DNA of 64,000 bases from Lumbricus rubellus. Taxonomy: Eukaryota > Annelida > Clitellata > Crassiclitellata > Lumbricidae. The notes below the pieces were generated by a model. It was not told where the DNA came from. It saw only the letters and a list, made by a program, of their open reading frames with translations, and did not search any database. Below, piece after piece: positions 10,316 through 37,409 of the stretch. The translations under genes were made by a program, and so were the position numbers. Where the stretch lies: assembly GCA_945859605.1 (NCBI GenBank), contig OX243820.1, positions 32,182,880-32,246,879 of the forward strand, read 5' to 3'. Each line of letters opens with the position of its first letter. Within the stretch, counting starts at the first letter, position 1.

Positions 10316-12629
10316 AAATTTATAATGTGCCTCTCGCAGTGCACAGCAACCAGACAAAAGAAAGTAGCACTAGCAGGTACACGTGCACTCTTTTGCTCGT
10401 ACTTTGGCATTGCCAGTCCCAAGCATGGATAAAGGAGGAGTGCGACAATATTCATTTTTCATATAGTACGTTGTTGTTAATCAGCAACAAACGTTCCTCT
10501 GGAATGCTGAACAGGATTCGTTTTCGAGTAGAGCTTCATATAATCAGATATAATACTCATTATAAGCATATAAATCTGGAAAATTATATGGTTTTCACAC
10601 CTGCCAACGAAGATGAGAAATTAACCGAAAATATTTACAGACATATTGATCGGGTGCGACCCTCCACCATACACCGCGGCCCGTTTCAATAAATGCATGC
10701 GACACCATTATTTTTAAGGTCCTTATGATTGAGCCAGCCCGATATTAAACAAGACATCATCGATATCTATACATGTAGGTTATATGCAAACCTAGTTACA
10801 CGCACAGAAGCGCATGGGACGTGACGTGAACTCCAACCACTGTAGCTAGTTTGGTCAGTTCATTCTGCTAATGAGCACGTCACGATCTCCCGATATGAGA
10901 TAAACAAATCAACCCTGTACAATGGCCCCGTGCAGCTGTGAAGCCTTAGTGCAGGACATGAAACTCGATATGGTGGTTTTCGATACAGAATTCAGTGTTG
11001 CTTTCGAGGTGTTATGATTCTTGATATGATACTCGATATCGTATTCGATATTGTGCTCGATAAACTTGTGAATATAAAATGTAGGCATAAATATCACAAC
11101 AAACTCCTACCTTTCTTATGGAAAAAATGATATCAACAAGCAAAGTGATATTTCATGTAGGCCTAAAATTTATCTGGATGCGGTAGGCCTATGCAATCAA
11201 GCTTGGCCTACTATATTTAGTAGACCGTGCATCAAGGCGAGTAGACTACTCGATATGGTAATTTAAGATGATATTGTTCACTGTATTCGAATCAATGCTG
11301 TATGCCATAATTATGTTTATCGACATAGTATTCGATGTGTAATAGTTAGGCCCTATAGTTTAACGACACTGACAACAAAGATCATTAGTGTCACCCGCCT
11401 CCTTTATCCAGTCTTGGGACTGACACTACCAATAGTGTTTCATAATGTTTTCAAGCCAGAATCCTAAAATATAGTATCAAGGACCATAATTATATTATAT
11501 GGTCCTTGATACGGTAACCGATAATATTATGGCATTTAATACTTTAATCGCTATTGCATTCGATAGAGCATTCGAAATGGGTTTTTCGATATGGTATTTG
11601 AACTGATATTTTACATAGTATGATCCACAATATTTAAACGCAATTTATTTATTACGCCCACAAATCACATCCGACTCGATTAACGTTTGGAAACTCGATC
11701 CGACTTCTCCACTGCAGCATATAGAGAAGTATACAGGATGTGGTTCACGGAGTTCTTGTAGTCGCCGGTCCGTCTCTCTGGAATTGCCAAGGACTGACAT
11801 CCGTGACCATCAGCAATCAGAAGATCGATTCAGTGGAGGATGTAAAATAACAATGTTCATCGATGCGTTGCGTGTGTAATTGAACGGTTCCATGATAGCC
11901 GAGGAACAAGGTTAACTAGGAGGAGTAGGCCTATATCTATACAATGTTATGTATGATAATATTATATTTTTTATATATAAACGTATAATATATAGATATT
12001 AGGCCTAAATAAATGACCCAATAACAACTATCCCGTTGTTGTTGTTAGGCCTATTAAAGATAAAAAATATTCGTTTATTCTGAACAATGATTCAACTTGT
12101 TGAAATGAAAACTGACAATTAGATTAACTATGTTTCAAGGACGATTAGGCCTACTGTATTGCCTTTGAAATTCCAAACTGTCACCTTTAGAAATGTTTTG
12201 TTCCTGGAACACTTAGTAAAACAACATCATTGCGGCATGGATTCCAAATTTTGGTAGTTTGATAATAGTTCTTGCATGGTTTGTGAGTTACTATTTGCAA
12301 CAATTTATCCTAATTGTGTGTCCTTGTCAGCAATTCGGGACCACCTTGAGTACTGGAGACAAGTGATTCGATGAGGGAATTATAATAATTATAAACCTGC
12401 AGTGTCTGCAGTAACAGTTATTCGTTAGTCAAGAAGCAGCAAAACTGAGTTGCTGAACTTGATCCATAAAGAAATTATTATGGTAGGCTAGTTATAATTA
12501 TATACATTGAAATCTTGAGCCACTCTTTTTATCAGCACTAAAATAATGTGATTTCTTAAAGACGATAAACTTAAGACGCTAACATCGCACACAATTTAAG
12601 ATCCTCACTCTGATCATAAAGGCTCAACG

Positions 12630-12962
12630 GGGTCTTGCCCCAAAATATCTCACTAATGTTTTACTTCGTCCTCACTCAGCTTCTTCCCACCGTCCACTTC
12701 GTTCATCCAACAGATTTGACCTCTTGGTTCCTCGGTCTAGAACTGTTATGGCTCAGTCTCGATCATTTGTCTCAATTGGTCCTTCTCTTTGGAATGCCCT
12801 TTCTCCTTCTGTTCGCTCTACACTTCTTTCTGGTAGTCTCTCCTCTGCTTTGTCTCTTCTCAAAACCTGTTTCTTCTCGCTGGGCCTTGCGCACTGGGAG
12901 CGCCTCTGAACGGTTCACCCTACTAGAGGCGCTTTATAAATGTTTAAATACAATACAATACA
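12630..12962 (+). mobile_element. LINE 3' end fragment with SINE-like tail
   Basis: A frame at 12724-12909 reads MVPRSRTVMAQSRSFVSIGP then SLWNALSPSVRSTLL, the last part of a LINE RT protein related to the copy at 20366. It continues into GGGAGCGCCTCTGA...GGCGCTTTATAAATG and an (ATACA)n-like tail, the same 3' block found on the SINEs here. It lies in the RGK intron. Confidence 0.8.
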
Positions 12963-12978
12963 TTGACAACATTGAAAC

Positions 12979-13121
12979 CAGCATAAAAATTGTGGAAAAA
13001 TAACTGAAGGGGGTTGGCCTATGATAAACTTGAAATTGGGGTATGAAAAACATACTTTAACATGGGGCTTTAAGAAAGACTGGGGGTTTAACCCCCCAAC
13101 CCCCCGGCAATTCTCACCCTG
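12979..13121. mobile_element. 143 bp MITE, second copy
   Basis: Same length as the copy at 35815 and inverted relative to it. It ends GGCAATTCTCACCCTG and is directly preceded by the LINE tail in the RGK intron. Confidence 0.8.
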
Positions 13122-13219
13122 ATTGAAACTAGCTCTTATAGAAATTGATGTTATTCTAAATATGTTTATTGAAGTCTTAGACCACTCTAATCGGCACGGA
13201 AATAGAGCAATTTTGTTAA

Positions 13220-14103
13220 GATGGCAGCTTAAATTAGGCCCCCCAGAAATTTGCGCCAAGAAACTGAAAAAATTGCGCACCAAAAACGATAAATTTGCGC
13301 CAATTTTGCGCAAGTTAAAAAATGATAATTTTCGTTAGTTTTTCATTGAATCAGTGTACCAAAGTATCTATCTAACAGTATTTTTGTCATTTAGTGTAAA
13401 GCTTTGGCGTTCTAGAAATTAGAAAATCAAGCAAAAATGCAGTTATAAAATTTCTATAACCATGAGATTAATGTATTCAGACGATTGCAAAGAATATTAA
13501 TCTTGCAAAATTTACGCCCACCGAAATCTACGCTCATTACAAGGCCTACAACTTCAAGATGGTATTAATTATATATCATATGCCTATATTATAATGAATC
13601 ACCAATTTACAAAACGTGTTGAATAGTAGCCTTCCGTCTTTGTGTGCACGCCCGACGCCCATATAGATTAAATGCGTTCGTTCTGTCATAAGCTGAGACA
13701 GCACGCGACGCTGCCGTGTGATCGCTTTGAGAAACTTCGCCTAACATATTTTATTGTGTGGCCGTGAAGTTCAGGAATTTTTTATACTTTAAGTTTTGTG
13801 CATTACGACTAAAAATAACGATCTTTAACTAAAAAGTCCGATATAATTTCGTCCCATTCGGCGGCCGCCATTTTGATTATCGCCCATCGGTTTCGTTGCT
13901 ATGTTGAACTGCCGCGCACTGAAGTGATTTTTAAGTCAATCAAAGCCCAATTTATATAAATTAGCAAGATTTTGTAAAAAATTGCGCCAAAATCGCGCGG
14001 ATTGGCAATTTTTGCGCTGTTGCGCGAAACCTTGAAATTTGCGGAAAAGTTGCGTTGCGCAAGATCGCGAATTTCTGGGGGCCCTATTAAATGCTGCCAT
14101 TGC
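13220..14103. mobile_element. TIR element with GGCCCCCCAGAAATT ends
   Basis: ATGGCAGC...GGCCCCCCAGAAATTTGCGC at 13221 is mirrored by GCGAATTTCTGGGGGCCC...GCTGCCAT ending at 14103. Both subterminal zones are rich in TTGCGC/GCGCAA steps. The interior shows no frame I recognise. Confidence 0.65.
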
Positions 14104-14367
14104 ATCGCGGAAATTAAAACAAATTTCTGATGTGAAGGGACACATTCCCCTCCCCTACGCCTCTCCTGCTCGGCGCTCGTTTGTCCCCAGAAACCTTGAC
14201 CCACCACCAGAGAAGGGGAGGAGAATAAAAACTGCTTCTCTGCTCTCATAATATGAGATATATTATATCCTCTCGCTTCCGCGATCGCTCATCGTAGAGA
14301 GGGCCAAAATTGGTCCAATAAATCCTTTTAATCGATCCAATATACATCGTTGTGTCACAACTATTAT

Positions 14368-14605
14368 ATGTGTGTGCGTGTGTGACAGTGTGTGTGTGTA
14401 CGCGCGTGTGTGTGTGTGTGTGTGTGTGTGCGTGTGTGTGTGTCCAAACGTCCGACTATCCAACCGTATATCTTGTGTGCGTCTGTCATTTGTCTGTCTG
14501 TCTGTGTCTCTCTGTCTGTGTCTCTGCCTGTATCCATCCATCTCTCTGTCCTCTGTGACACATACATGTAGGCAATGTCTGTCTACGTGTCTGTCTGTCT
14601 GCCCC
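14368..14605 (+). repeat. (TG)n and (CTGT)n arrays
   Basis: TG array at 14368-14445, then CTGT-rich DNA at 14480-14605, in the RGK intron. Confidence 0.9.
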
Positions 14606-15082
14606 GTGGTAAACATGTTCTCTCAGGGACGTCGATATTACCAGTTGTTAATAAAATTTGTCCAACGATGACCCTTTGTACGTGTCGTTATTATTATTTT
14701 TCCCGAGTTATATTACGATCCCTCGGAAGTCTAAAATTTCTTGCTATAGGAGCTGTTTTTGTTATTATTATTGTTATTATTAATACTGACATTATTTTTA
14801 TATATTTTTTTTATTATTAAACAATTTTCTTTATTGCAAAACAGACAGGTAAGCTTACCTATACTAACAACAATTTGGAAAAATAATTATCACTATTATT
14901 TTCGTTTTAAATACTCCGAGGTAGCCTAAACATCATCCATCAAGGACTTCAATAGACCTATTACTAGCTGTTGAAAAAATTTTAGTAATAAAATTTTATA
15001 ATATTACTATCAATATTATTATTATTATTACTATATTACTATTTTCAATATTATTATTACTATAACTATAACTATTAAAATT

Positions 15083-15492
<410 letters not shown>

Positions 15493-15597
15493 TATTATAA
15501 TTATATTCCTCTAAAAAAGAGTACTACTTTCTTGTCGAGCCCAAGCGTGGAGTCTCTGTACTGTATTAATGTTATTATTGTTGTTGCTGTTGTTGTC

Positions 15598-15900
15598 GTC
15601 ATCATCACCATCATCATCATCATCACCATCATCACCACCACCACCATCATCACCACCACCATCACCATATCATCACCACCACCACTACCACCACCACCAC
15701 CACCACCACCATCACCATATCATCACCACCACCATCATCACCACCACCATCACCACCATCACCAACACCATCACCATATCATCACCATCACCACCATCAT
15801 CACCATCACAACCACCACCACCATCATCACCATCACCCCCACCACCATCATCACCACCACCATCACCATCCCCACCACCACCACCACCACCACCACCACC

Positions 15901-15931
<31 letters not shown>

Positions 15932-15945
15932 CCATCATCGTTATT
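15598..15945 (+). repeat. (ACC)n/(ATC)n array abutting RGK acceptor
   Basis: A compound CAC/CAT array that ends about 12 bp before the AG acceptor at 15957-15958. It takes the place of the polypyrimidine tract. Confidence 0.95.
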
Positions 15946-15958
15946 CGTGTTTTATCAG

Positions 15959-16320
15959 AGGGTCGGTCAGCATCGAAGACATACGGCAGTCGATACATCG
16001 AAGTCTCAGCGACGATCGGACTCAACATCGACCAACTACTGATCGGAACACTCAACCAGATGTGTCTACTCAAGCGTAGCGGATCCGCTTCGACGGCCAG
16101 CACCACCGCATCCTCCTCATCCTCCGCCTCATCATCATCAGCAGCAGCCGGGCCTCATCAGGTCCAGGACGATGCCTCAGCCTCGGCCGCCGACCCCTCC
16201 AGGAAGGGATCGGTCCTGGCCTCCCTGGGTCTCCGTCTGCTGCCCTGCTTCGACCCCACCTCCTGTGTCTGCCTTCTGTGCGCAAGAAGAAGCGCCATCG
16301 TCAGCTTGCTTAGACAGTAA
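15959..16320 (+). CDS. RGK-like small GTPase, last exon and C-terminus
   Basis: The acceptor TTTTATCAG precedes two bases (AG) that complete the split Glu codon from the previous exon. The exon reads EGRSASKTYGSRYIEVSA, with the G5 box as VSA, then NIDQLLIGTLNQMCLL, the last helix of the G domain (compare RGK ETSA...EGIVRQIRL). A Ser/Ala-rich linker of about 60 residues follows, then a short Cys-rich hydrophobic end (LLPCF...CVCLLCARR) closing at TAA 16318-16320. There is no CAAX box, as in RGK proteins, but the usual SCHDL/NLxVL-like RGK terminus is not evident. The CCA/CAT repeat just upstream is open in this frame and creates a false longer ORF from 15532. Confidence 0.85.
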
Positions 16321-16377
16321 TAATGTATCGTATACATGCATGCGTGTCATTGTGTAGCGACAGTGGAAATAATTATA

Positions 16378-17204
16378 CACGGTGTCCCAATTGAACTGAT
16401 ACCCTTTTTGTTTTGGCGATATATTTGTCAATTCTAAATGAAACTTTTTAAAATTTCAGAGAATGTAAGAGAGATAAATTATCAATGTTGCCTGAGAATT
16501 GTATCCCATTTTGCCAACAGAGTCCGAAGTTATGAACATTCAAATTTGGGCAACGGAAATGTTAAGTTTCCAACATGTAAAAGATAGGCAATTATTGTTT
16601 GCAACTGTGCAAGCCTTACTTTCTAAATTAATAAATATGACTTCATTTTTCCGTCATTTCCATGTTATGGGACAATAATAAAAATGGTTTTCAGCAAAGA
16701 TGACTCGAGTTTAATAAAAAAAATTAATAGAAAAAACATTAGGTGCAAAAGGTTTTTTAAGGAATTTCCTATCAAAAACTGGCTCATCGCAGCCTTATCA
16801 AACTCGCATATAGGCGTTGACCAGTGACCACTTCAAACAGCGAAATGTGGAAGAATGGAATCGTTTTGATCAAGGGAATTGTTCACAATGCAATCAATGA
16901 ATGGCGAAAGCGCCTTACAGCATGCATTCGAGCTAATGGAAGACATTTTGAACATCAGCTTTGAAGAACACTGCAGCGCTAACATTATAATTTCCTATCT
17001 TTTACATGTTGGAAACTTAAAACTTTCGTTGCCCAAATTTGAACATGCATAACGTCGGATTCTGCTTGTCGAATTGGATACAATTCTCAGGCAACATTGC
17101 TAATTTATCCCTTTTACATTCTCTGAAATTTTATAGAGATTCATTTAGAATTGACGAGTATATCGCCAAAACAAAAAGGGTATCAGTTCAATTGGGACAC
17201 CGTG
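16378..17204 (+). mobile_element. Mariner-like element, internally deleted
   Basis: Ends CACGGTGTCCCAATTGAACT and complement with about 200 bp of inverted homology, flanked by TA. The interior holds GAKRFFKEFPIKNWLIAAL (HTH start, near 16741) joined to NAINEWRKRLTACIRANGRH plus FEHQL (transposase end, 16880-16965). The catalytic core is lost. Confidence 0.82.
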
Positions 17205-17380
17205 TACAATGGGTTTAAGGCAGGCCTGTAATGATTATAGGATTTTCGTGGCCTCCGATATGATTCCAATATTCCATAATTATTCGAGATAGGACGACTA
17301 AGCTTCTTAATCCTCTTCGTTCTACGATTCGACATTTGAACTCACAATCATAAGCCTATAATAGCACGAATATGTATATT

Positions 17381-17427
<47 letters not shown>

Positions 17428-18024
17428 AGAACCAATCATAAACAATCATAAACAATCCTTGATCTTGATTCAGATAACGAACACAGGATAATTATATATC
17501 TAGAGTCTAAACCAGTCAATAGACTGACACTCATTCAGTGGCCTTGCCATAACAATAAAGCTGTGTCTAAAATTATGTACATGTATAGACCTTATACTAG
17601 TTGGGGTACCCAGCGTTGCCCTGAAAATTAGTTTTTTCGCCTCCCGCCTGCAAGGTGAGGGGCAGGGTGGTTCGTGGTCCTTAGTCAAGCTGGGAGGCTT
17701 TAGGCGAATAGATGCTGTCTGGAAAATGTGGGTAGGCCTATTCAGTATACATGTAGGCTATGGTAATTATTTTGGTAACTGATGCAAATATTCATTGCAA
17801 TGACATTCAATATCATATTATTTTAGACTAGCTTAGAGAGAGCGATTTCGAGTACATATTATCCTGAAGATGTGCTATATAAATTCTCAGAATGAACGAA
17901 TGAATGACTTAGTTTTTTATCACAGTATGACCCATGCTCTCGAATAGCTACCGATTCCTGCAATGCAGAAATCAATGTTGGCATCAAGGATGCTGTAGAC
18001 AACGACCCTCAGCAGCCGTTACCA

Positions 18025-18260
18025 TATCGTGTCACGACATAGGTGTCATGTGAGACCACGTCGTCATGCAGTGTCATGTCATGTCATGTCAGATCGTGTC
18101 ACGACATGAATGTCAAGTGACATGACGACGTCATGCGGCATCATACATGTCAGATCGTATCACGACATAGGTGTCATGTGACGTCACTTCGTCGTGCGGC
18201 GTCATGTCATGTTAGATCATGTCACAACATAGGTGTCACGCAGCTTCTTGTCATGCCAGG
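18025..18260 (+). repeat. Degenerate tandem repeat, about 62 bp x 4
   Basis: Units begin GTGTCACGACATAGGTGTCA and contain GTCATGTCATGTCAGATC. Palindromic GTGACGTCAC and GACGACGTC steps recur. Confidence 0.8.
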
Positions 18261-18439
18261 AGTCATGATCCCTGGCTGTAATATATTGTACCACGGTTGC
18301 GCCATAATTGTAATTGTAACTGAACAATTATAAAGCGCCGCTCGCAGATTCAGTAGCGCTCCCGACCCAAGTTAGCGCTCCCAGGCGCGGATTCAGAGGG
18401 GGGCGGAGCCGGCGTACGCCCCCCCCCCTAAACCTCAAC

Positions 18440-18666
18440 AAATGTTCTCAAACTAAACTGACCTAAAACTAATATAATTGCAATTTGGGAATAGGATGTT
18501 TGATGTAGCTGGACCGGCAGAATGGAGCTCTCTTACCTACTTACCTGAGTTGCTAGCAGACGTCGCCCACGTGACCAATGACTTTTGCCGTTACGTCATT
18601 CACAAAGTTCATGTACAGACACAAAATTTACGTAAGTAGAAATTGGTCAATTAAAAAAATATGTCG
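18440..18666 (+). repeat. 227 bp direct repeat, copy 1
   Basis: Nearly identical to 19091-19317 (one difference seen, GTCGCC against GTTGCC). It ends exactly at ATGTCG, where a short frame MSSGPPSKQLKTSSFIIRE begins (18661-18720, then TAA). That wording is like the start of zinc-finger/hAT-type transposase proteins, so the repeat could be the old 5' leader. Confidence 0.85.
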
Positions 18667-19090
18667 AGTGGTCCGCCGTCAAAACAGCTTAAAACAAGCA
18701 GTTTTATCATTCGCGAATAAGCCGACTGCCGTTGGTAAGACATACATGTAGCCTAACCCTATCCTAGGCCTAAATCTCAAAAGATAGCATAGGCCTATGA
18801 TTATCATTATAATTTTGAAATTCGTCATGCTGATTATAGCCGCCGAAAGCGTTCAGCTTCCGATATTATGGACAAAAGCAAATCAAGGATATAGAACTGC
18901 GATTTCAGCAGGTCGAGTCATGGGAGCTCTTCAGCAGAAATTAAATGTATCAAAGATTACTCATATAATCATTCTCTTAACGCTCAGTGGCGTGCGGTCC
19001 ATGGATGAGGCGCATCTCTTGCTTATTGAATCTATTTTTATACAAATACTAGTGTATTCAATTTCTATCATTACTATGTAAAATGTTCTC

Positions 19091-19317
19091 AAATGTTCTC
19101 AAACTAAACTGACCTAAAACTAATATAATTGCAATTTGGGAATAGGATGTTTGATGTAGCTGGACCGGCAGAATGGAGCTCTCTTACCTACTTACCTGAG
19201 TTGCTAGCAGACGTTGCCCACGTGACCAATGACTTTTGCCGTTACGTCATTCACAAAGTTCATGTACAGACACAAAATTTACGTAAGTAGAAATTGGTCA
19301 ATTAAAAAAATATGTCG
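19091..19317 (+). repeat. 227 bp direct repeat, copy 2
   Basis: Second copy, ending at ATGTCG and running straight into a (GTAC)n/(GTAT)n array. 18667-19090 between the copies contains a 94-codon frame (18797-19081) that I do not recognise. Confidence 0.85.
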
Positions 19318-19355
19318 TACGTACGTACGTACGTATGTATGTATGTATGTATGTA

Positions 19356-20252
19356 TGTAGTCTTCTGGATCTAATGAAGCTCCAAAAGCGAGCAATTAGA
19401 TATATAGCAAACTTGCCCTATGGACCTCCGACTGAATCTAAATTCCACGAATACAGCCTTCTCAATGTTTACCAAATTAGACAGATGCAGATAGGTGAAT
19501 TCATGTTTAAATATTTCCATAGCCTATTACCTCCTGTGTTTAAGAATTTTTTTTTATCCATACTACTGAGGTGCATTCATACCATACCAGGCACGCTGAT
19601 TCTTACCATTTGCCCTATGCCCACACAAACACTCGACGCTTCTCTGTTAAATACAGTGGAGTTCAAACATGGAATGTGATTCCTATTTCCATTAGACTGC
19701 TGCCTAGTCTTTGTCTTTTTAAGTTACGTTTACGTTCCCTGATACTCGACATTAACTGTTGAATTATCCCGGCACGTTGTGACTAATTTATCCTATCTCC
19801 CGCATTAAGTAAATTTGGTGGCGACCTAAATTAGATTATAAATCCCTATTACATGTACTTGTGTATTTCTCGACCATCCAATGACTTCCGTGCCTATACC
19901 TCATACAACAGGTTCTTTGATCATCGATTGTGTGTGTAACTGTGCTGCTTTAGTTAAGGTGTTTGCTGTTTTTTTTCCATAGTTATTTTGTTTCATAATC
20001 TATGTCAGAACCACTCTATGGCAACTCAATGGCCATCATCATCTTGATGCTACCGCCCAGGGGACTCGCCTAGCGGGGTTGCAAGACCCTTTTGGGTCCC
20101 CTGTGCAATCAAAATCTAACTTTTGGCATCATTAGTTAAGTATTGCTTTTTATATTTGTTAACTCTGTTCTCTTTGATGCTTGATTCGATTTGTTCTTGT
20201 CTTCTTGATTATTTGGTTGCCAAATAAAATGATTTGATTTGATTTGATTTGA
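19356..20252 (+). mobile_element. 5'-truncated non-LTR retrotransposon (CR1/L2-like)
   Basis: LMKLQKRAIRYIANLPYGPP and GEFMFKYFHSLLPPVFKNFF (19370-19550), then in another frame HSYHTRHADSYHLPYAHTNT and RRFSVKYSGVQTWNVIP (19571-19700), are the C-terminal region that follows the RT domain in CR1/L2-group LINEs. A frameshift near 19565 breaks it. It ends in a (TTTGA)n tail at 20225-20250, typical of such 3' ends. Confidence 0.8.
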
Positions 20253-20365
20253 TGATGTATGTATGTATGTATTCATGTATTCATGTATTCATGTATGTAT
20301 GTATGTATGTATGTATGTAGTATTTACGCCCCCCCTAACCAGAAATCCTGGATCCGCCCCTGGCT

Positions 20366-20920
20366 CCCGCTATCAAATAGTAAAGTGTTCAGGCGTTTAC
20401 GAAACAGAGGAAGAGAGAGACCAAGGAGCTCAAGACGTAGCTTGTGAGGGAGGTGATTCCAACAAGAAGGGCCAACATAAGCAAAGCTTCTAGATTGGGC
20501 AGTAGCTCCACGCATGCGAGGAACAACAAGAAGGCCATTTGAAGCCGAACGGAGGGCAGAGCGACCAGGAAGAGTGGAAACCAGATTACACAATGCCCGA
20601 AGATACATGTATGAGGGGGCTACCCCAAGAAGAGAATTGCGCATAAGGGTCAGAATCTTGAACTCAATGCGCTGAGGTACAGGAAGCCAGTGAAAAGTGT
20701 CCCGGATGAAGTCAGATATGTGAGAGAAATTGGGAAGACCAGCAATTAGGCGGGCAGCAGCATTTAGTATTGACTGAAGTTTAGAGAGGTTAAGAGAGGA
20801 GAGGCCAACATATGCAGAGTTTCCAAAGTCAACCCTAGAGCAAATCAGTGCATGGACAAGCGCCTTGACTGCTTTAAGAGAGAGTGAGTGGCGGATAGAA
20901 CGCAATTGTCGCAGGTGATA
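20366..20920 (-). mobile_element. LINE RT C-terminal fragment, minus strand
   Basis: An open frame of about 180 codons reads SLKAVKALVHALICSRVDFG and LQSILNAAARLIAGLPNF, FHWLPVPQRIEFKILTLM, and SRSFAYVGPSCWNHLPHKLR. This is the standard text after the RT palm in CR1/L2-like elements. It is truncated at both ends: 5' near 20920 and 3' where the composite element's end at 20362 begins. Confidence 0.85.
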
Positions 20921-21204
20921 ATGGAGAAAAACAAGGAAGTTATTAGCAGTAATTCTTTAGAAAATATGGAAAACACTTTCGGACTGCAATTACCGAGTTC
21001 AATGTTCAAACAGTCCGACGGAAACAAAGGAGTTGAGTTTCTAATTGAAACAATTATTTCTTCATCGTCTACGTCTCGCTAGTTCGAGCAAAAAGCGTCA
21101 TTAGGTCGACTTCCAAAACCATTTTCTTCTTCGTTTCTTATCTTCATCCGAAGTTTCGTCTTCACAGGAAGCAGCGCTCTCTTCACCATCCTCAGTCAAT
21201 CCGT

Positions 21205-21490
21205 CACTTTCTTCAGTCTACGAAAAACGTAACATTTCGTCATTCTACGCAAAAGATAACGTCATTACTTTCTTCATTCTATATACGCAAAACATAATGT
21301 CATTACTTTCTTCATTCTATATAGGCCCCTACGCAAACTTTAACGTCATCACTTTCGTCATTCTACGCAAAAGATAAGGTCATTACCTTTGTCATTCTAC
21401 GCAAAAGATAACGTCATTACCTTTGTCATTCTACGCAAAAGATAAAGTCATTACCTTTGTCATTCTACGTAAAAGATAAAGTCACCACTT
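21205..21490 (+). repeat. 33-34 bp tandem repeat x about 7
   Basis: The unit is CATTCTACGCAAAAGATAACG followed by TCATTACCTTTGT. It is diverged at the left and regular at the right end. Confidence 0.85.
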
Positions 21491-21787
21491 TCCTTATTGG
21501 TTACCATTTATTAGTTGGCATGAAGTCAGACAGTAAGCAATTAAATAATTATGTAGGCAACGTAATTGACTCCACTTTTATGTATTGGCATGACTTTCTT
21601 GTACTGCGGTCGCGGACTGCTATTATAATAGTATACTGCCCAGCATAGTGCTTATAGGCCTATACTACGCATCTTTCCTATATACACTGGATTGACCGTC
21701 ACTTTACGATTCAAGCTTTGTTCCTAACTGAGGTAAAATACATGTATTGCAATCTTTTCTCATTCTCTTAACATTCTTTTATTTTGC

Positions 21788-21862
21788 GCATGGTTCTTCG
21801 CACTGGGAGCTCCTCTCATTGAGCATCTCTGCAGCTAAAGGCGCTTTATAAATCTGCAAATG
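21788..21862 (+). repeat. LINE/SINE tail fragment
   Basis: GCACTGGGAGCTCCTCTCA then AGGCGCTTTATAAATCTGC is the 3' block of the LINE at 12630. A related scrap (CGGCGCTACATAAACTTGC) lies at 22084 beside the CIBAR last exon. Confidence 0.65.
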
Positions 21863-22041
21863 CAATATATGAAACAATATACAGCGGCCACCATCGCATT
21901 TATATAGCGCTATTGCAGTCATCGTATGGAGGAAGAAACTACTTTGCAATCTACGATTTGATCTTCTTAACCACTTCAACTCATTTTCCAAATAATCGGT
22001 AGAAAATCATTTTTATTCGATCGCCGATTTCCTTTCTCATT

Positions 22042-36639
<14,598 letters not shown>

Positions 36640-37409
36640 TGTCACACGTAGCCTAGCTCATGTAAACAAAAACGGTCGAAAATTGTGAATATCTATGTAA
36701 TAATGACGTCACGTCAACCCCATCCTAAAAACCAGCGACGCTAAAAACTCATAAGGTCGTTGCCTACAACGCTGTAGGCCTAATAAGTGACTGACTATAT
36801 TATTATTGATTAGGGAATCATTAGGCCTATCATTATAAAAATTGTATAGCGCCATTCAAAGCATTCGAATATTACTGTGACGTATATGCGCTAGAATCAA
36901 GGTCGTTGGCTAGATTACGATAGTAAGTATGAAGTATTCAATGCGAAACTATGATTCAAGGAATCAGCAGACGACAGCGTGCCCTACTCCACAAAGTGTA
37001 TACATAATTATGTAGGCGCCAAAGGAACGCACCATAAAAATAAAACGCATGGTACACAACTTGACCCATTTAATTATTAACTAGGCCAACACTCTAGATG
37101 ATTTGTTTAACGTTTATCTCGCTTTGTGGTTATTCTAATTATTCTTGTTGCGGACAAGATTGATTTAATATTCATGATGATCTTCAAATATAAAGAACAC
37201 AACACGTTCGGTAATTTATTCAGTAGTCGTCTTGTTATTATTTGACATTCGCCTTCTCCTGCGGATAGCTGGTCATATGACTCATGCTTGTTTTTCTGTC
37301 TGAGGACTTTATATAGCGCCCTCTTAGTGATGACTTTTCGTAGACGCTTCCGACCCAGGTACGGCCAAACGAGTACATCGACTCGGTCGCTGATATGCAA
37401 TGAGTAAAC

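Larger units (their letters stand above)
18382..20362. mobile_element. Composite element with CAGG(C/G)GCGGAT ends
   Basis: The left end CAGGCGCGGATTCAG and right end (complement of CAGGGGCGGATCCAGG) face each other about 2 kb apart, each followed by a GC-rich TACGCCCCCCCC-like block. GCTCC directly flanks both ends and may be a 5 bp target duplication. Inside are two 227 bp direct repeats, a short ORF and a LINE tail. The superfamily is not assigned. The same end type appears in the small MITE at 54964. Confidence 0.55.
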
